Positions 60,999 through 64,000 of a stretch of 64,000 nt of DNA are shown piece after piece (the stretch's first letter is position 1; each line of letters starts with the position of its first letter). The stretch covers positions 32,719 through 96,718 of the forward strand of contig NZ_PXWG01000015.1 of the NCBI RefSeq assembly GCF_003011965.1, written 5' to 3'. Source of the stretch: Streptosporangium nondiastaticum. GTDB taxonomy: Bacteria > Actinomycetota > Actinomycetes > Streptomycetales > Streptomycetaceae. Both the position numbers and the translations under genes were made by a program. The notes below the pieces were generated by a model, which saw nothing but the letters and a program-made list of their open reading frames with translations, searched no databases and was not told where the DNA came from.

Positions 60999-62410
60999 GG
61001 TGGGCGCTCGTCAGAGTGTCGCTGGCCGTCACCGTCATGGTGGTCCTGGCCTTCGCCGTGCCCCTCGGACTGGTCGTCAAGGAACTGGCCCGCGACCGCG
61101 CCTTCGCCGACGCCGAACGGCAGGCGGCCCAGATCCGGCCGGCCCTCGCCATCACCACCGACCGCGACCAGCTGGAACGCGCCGTCGCCAGCTCGCAGGC
61201 CGGTGGCGAGGAACGGATGGCCGTCCACGTACCCGGCGACGAGGCCGCGCACCGGGGAACGGGCACCGGCACGCACGACGCGCACCCGGTGCCGGCGCGC
61301 CAGGCCTACGACATCGGCCGCAGCCGGGCCGAGCCGCGCGACGTGGAGACCGCCCGCCGCGGCCGCTCCGCCGTCACCTCCGTACCCGGCGGCTACGCCC
61401 TGCTCCAGCCGACCGCCCTGAGCACCGGCGAGTTCGCGGTCGTCGAGGTCTACGTCCCGCACCGAGCGGTCGGCAACGGCGTCACCACGTCCTGGGCGAT
61501 CCTCACCGCCGTGGGCCTCGGCCTCGTCGTCGGCTCCGTCGCCCTCGCCGACCGCCTCGGCCTGCGCCTCGTACGCCCGGCGGAACGCCTCGCACGGGCC
61601 GCCGCCGAGCTGGGGGAGGGGAAGCTGGGCGTGCGCGTCCGCGAGGGTGGCCCGGCCGAACTGCGGGCCGCGGCCGTGGCGTTCAACTCCATGGCCGACA
61701 AGATCGTGCAGCTCCTCGCCGCCGAACGCGAGCTCGCCGCCGACCTCTCGCACCGGCTCCGCACCCCCCTCACCGTCCTCCGCCTCAACGCCGCGTCCCT
61801 CGGCGAGGGCCCCGCCGCCGACCAGACCCGCGCCGCCGTCGCCCAGCTGGAACGCGAGGTCGACCAGCTCATCCGCGCCGCCCGCGAACAGGGCGAGCGG
61901 AAGGAGCGGCCCCCGCTCGGCTGCGACGCCTGCGAAGTGATCCGCGACCGGATGGACTTCTGGTCCGCGCTCGCCGAGGACGAGGGGCGCGCGGCCGGGC
62001 TCGCGGGCGTCGACACGACCGTACGCGTCCCCGTCGCCCGCCCCGAACTCGTCGCCGCGCTCGACGCGATGCTCGGCAACGTCTTCCGGCACACCCCGGA
62101 AGGCACCGCCTTCGCCGTCGACGTGCACCGCAGCGAGGACGCCGTCATCGTCCTCGTCTCCGACGCGGGCCCCGGCATCGCGGACCCCGACGCCGCCCTG
62201 CGCCGCGGCCACGGCGACGGAGGCCCCGGCTCGACCGGGCTCGGCCTGGACATCGTGCGCCGGGTCGCGGAGTCCACGGGCGGCGACGTGCGGATCGGGC
62301 GGTCGGTGCTCGGCGGCACGGAGGTGCGGGTGTGGCTCGCCCTGGACGGAGGGGACGGGCCGCGGCGCCGCGCACGCCGCCGGGTGCGGCGCGGCCGGGC
62401 CCGGCATTAA
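60995..62410 (+). CDS. Sensor histidine kinase
   Basis: 471 aa. TM1 about residues 8-28, an extracytoplasmic sensor region of about 130 residues, TM2 about 165-185, HAMP linker, H-box with H253 (ADLSHRLRTPLTVL), and N/G boxes (MLGNVFRHTPEG, SDAGPGIADP, GSTGLGLDIVRRVAES). The C-terminal tail is very Arg-rich. Partner of the response regulator with a 4-nt overlap. The sensor region contains a His-rich stretch (GTGTGTHDAHPVPAR) that could bind metal. Confidence 0.92.
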   Translation: MRWALVRVSLAVTVMVVLAFAVPLGLVVKELARDRAFADAERQAAQIRPALAITTDRDQLERAVASSQAGGEERMAVHVPGDEAAHRGTGTGTHDAHPVPARQAYDIGRSRAEPRDVETARRGRSAVTSVPGGYALLQPTALSTGEFAVVEVYVPHRAVGNGVTTSWAILTAVGLGLVVGSVALADRLGLRLVRPAERLARAAAELGEGKLGVRVREGGPAELRAAAVAFNSMADKIVQLLAAERELAADLSHRLRTPLTVLRLNAASLGEGPAADQTRAAVAQLEREVDQLIRAAREQGERKERPPLGCDACEVIRDRMDFWSALAEDEGRAAGLAGVDTTVRVPVARPELVAALDAMLGNVFRHTPEGTAFAVDVHRSEDAVIVLVSDAGPGIADPDAALRRGHGDGGPGSTGLGLDIVRRVAESTGGDVRIGRSVLGGTEVRVWLALDGGDGPRRRARRRVRRGRARH

Positions 62411-62542
62411 CGCCCGCCGATGCGTTCCTTAAGCCCGCCATAAGAAGGTGTCCCCGAGCCGAGGTTGGGCGATTTGCCGGGTTCGGGCTCGCTAGCGTGC
62501 CGACCGTACCCACCCCCCGAAGTGAGAACAGGCAGGCACGCG

Positions 62543-63958
62543 ATGGGATCCAACGCACACCGCCGGCGAGTCGGCCGCACGGCGCGGCTCGCCGGCATCG
62601 GGGTCGCCGCGGCGCTCGCGACGGGCGCCGCGTTCACCCTCACCGGCACGGCACAGGCCACGCCGGTCGGCGCGGACTTCTCCACCACCGGCTCCTGGTC
62701 CGGCGGCTACACCGGCCAGTACGTCCTCACCAACGGCACCGGCAAGGAACTGCCCGGCTGGAAGCTGACGTTCGACCTCCCGGAGGGCGCGAAGATCACG
62801 TCCCTGTGGAACGGCAAGCACACCGTCAGCGGCCGCAGCGTCACCGTCGAGCCGGAGAGCTGGAACAGGACGATCGCCCCGGGCGCGTCCGTGACCGTCG
62901 GCTTCGTGGCCACCGGCGCCGCGGCCGGCGCGGCCCCGGCGAACTGCCGGATCAACGGCGAGAAGTGCTCCGCGGACAAGACCCCCGCTCCGCGGCCGAC
63001 CAGCCCCGCGCCGAGCCCCTCCCGCCCCGGGCCGACCCAGGGCACCCCCGCACCCGGCGGCGCGAAGCCCGCGTTCGCCCCGTACGTCGACACCCTCCTC
63101 CACCCCTCGTACGACCTCCTGGCCACTGCCCGGAAGACGGGCGTCAAGGAATTCACCCTCGCCTTCGTCACCTCCGGCGGCGGCTGCACCCCCAAGTGGG
63201 GCGGCGTCAGCGACCTCGGCAGCAACCCCGTCGCCCAGCAGATAGACCGGCTGCGCGAGGCGGGCGGCGACGTGCGCGTCTCCTTCGGCGGCGCCGCCGG
63301 GTCCGAACTCGGACTCGCCTGCTCCTCCGCCGGCGACCTCGCCGCCGCGTACGGCAAGGTCGTGGACGCGTACAAGCTCACCAAGGTCGACTTCGACATC
63401 GAGGGCGGCGCACTGCCCGACACGGCCGCCAACACGCGCCGCGCCCAGGCCGTCGCGCTGCTGCAGAAGAAGCACCCCGGCCTCGACGTCTCCTTCACGC
63501 TCCCGGTGATGCCCACGGGCCTCACCCAGGACGGCGTCAACCTCGTCGAGAACGCCAAGAAGAACGGCGTGTCCGTCTCCACGGTCAACGTCATGGCCAT
63601 GGACTACGGCTCGTCCTTCAACGGCGACATGGGGCAGTACGCGATCGACGCCGCCACGGCGACGCAGGCCCAGGTCAAGGGCGTGCTCGGGCTGAGCGAC
63701 CGGGCCGCGTGGAAGGCCGTCGCGGTCACCCCGATGATCGGCGTCAACGACGTGGCCGGTGAGGTCTTCAAGACCGACGACGCGGACCAGCTGGTGAAGT
63801 TCGCCCGCTCCAAGGGCCTCGGCCGGCTGTCCATGTGGTCCGCCACGCGCGACAAGCAGTGCCCGGGCGGCGCGCAGAACTCCGCCTCCGCCACTTGCAG
63901 CTCCGTCCTGCAGGACGAGTACGCCTTCACCAAGGCCTTCGCCGCGTTCAAGGGCTGA
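62543..63958 (+). CDS. Secreted chitinase, CBM2 plus GH18
   Basis: 471 aa. Signal peptide 1-39 (GTAQA|TPV). A CBM2-like polysaccharide-binding domain (about 40-142, with W52, W73, W90, W107 and C135/C142), a Pro/Ser/Thr-rich linker (about 145-175), and a GH18 catalytic domain (about 178-471) with the DxxDxDxE-type motif KVDFDIEGG: D283, D285 and acid E287. It should cut chitin outside the cell. ATG 62543 has only a weak AGG site. No DasR-type operator is visible in the 132 nt upstream. Confidence 0.93.
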   Translation: MGSNAHRRRVGRTARLAGIGVAAALATGAAFTLTGTAQATPVGADFSTTGSWSGGYTGQYVLTNGTGKELPGWKLTFDLPEGAKITSLWNGKHTVSGRSVTVEPESWNRTIAPGASVTVGFVATGAAAGAAPANCRINGEKCSADKTPAPRPTSPAPSPSRPGPTQGTPAPGGAKPAFAPYVDTLLHPSYDLLATARKTGVKEFTLAFVTSGGGCTPKWGGVSDLGSNPVAQQIDRLREAGGDVRVSFGGAAGSELGLACSSAGDLAAAYGKVVDAYKLTKVDFDIEGGALPDTAANTRRAQAVALLQKKHPGLDVSFTLPVMPTGLTQDGVNLVENAKKNGVSVSTVNVMAMDYGSSFNGDMGQYAIDAATATQAQVKGVLGLSDRAAWKAVAVTPMIGVNDVAGEVFKTDDADQLVKFARSKGLGRLSMWSATRDKQCPGGAQNSASATCSSVLQDEYAFTKAFAAFKG

Positions 63959-64000
63959 CGCGCGCTTCCCGTTCCCCGTACGGATTCCCCCCACACCCCC

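Overview
The window is very high-GC actinobacterial DNA, almost certainly from Streptomyces or a close relative. The evidence is G/C-ended codons, many GTG starts, ATGA/GTGA gene overlaps, two rare TTA codons, an F420-type reductase, an LLM-class oxidoreductase, and a very large share of secreted proteins and lipoproteins. I see no tRNA, rRNA, CRISPR array, transposase, integrase or phage structural gene.

Layout. (1) 1-1415: a small class III nucleotide-cyclase-like protein, cut by the left edge, downstream of a Crp/Fnr regulator on the same strand. (2) 1665-3224, divergent from them: a secreted full-length homologue of diphtheria toxin. It keeps the ADP-ribosyltransferase residues, a disulfide loop with a furin-type site and the translocation-domain acidic pair; its receptor-binding end is unrelated or strongly diverged. 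A perfect palindrome lies between regulator and toxin. (3) 3253-9875: a 2-aminoethylphosphonate-type uptake and catabolism operon (ABC transporter, phosphonatase-like hydrolase, FAD oxidoreductase) with a GntR/HutC regulator and a matching operator. (4) 9.9-13.8 kb: small secreted proteins, an SDR-DUF2867 protein and a transglycosylase-like protein. (5) 13982-22051: two giant adjacent genes (1251 and 1436 aa) of unrecognised function. (6) 22.2-36.2 kb: mostly secreted or toxin-like products: an HNH nuclease lipoprotein, a protein-arginine deiminase, a Tat-exported flavoenzyme interrupted by an apparent frameshift, a TNT-type NAD glycohydrolase followed by a small candidate immunity gene, a guanyl-specific RNase, a P450, an I36 protease inhibitor and a phosphotransferase. 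(7) 36.4-42.0 kb: housekeeping-like or unknown genes.

(8) 42.1-59.3 kb forms one functional unit: an M9 collagenase, a five-gene oligopeptide ABC transporter, an M24 aminopeptidase P/prolidase, a three-subunit FAD/2Fe-2S D-hydroxyproline dehydrogenase, a DapA-family deaminase, a hydroxyproline epimerase, an alpha-ketoglutarate-semialdehyde-type dehydrogenase and a FadR/VanR-type GntR regulator. This is a complete predicted route from collagen to 2-oxoglutarate. Four related palindromic sites (core GTGAAATTGCAC and variants) lie in front of the collagenase, the transporter/peptidase pair, the oxidase operon and the regulator. In two of them the palindrome sits between the -35 and -10 boxes. 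(9) 59.7-64.0 kb: a membrane-anchored protein divergent from a two-component system, then a CBM2-GH18 chitinase.

The overall picture is a saprophyte or opportunist equipped to break down host-derived polymers (collagen, chitin, phosphonates), with an unusual concentration of secreted NAD-consuming, nucleic-acid-degrading and protein-modifying enzymes. All functions are inferred from reading the sequence; no search was run.
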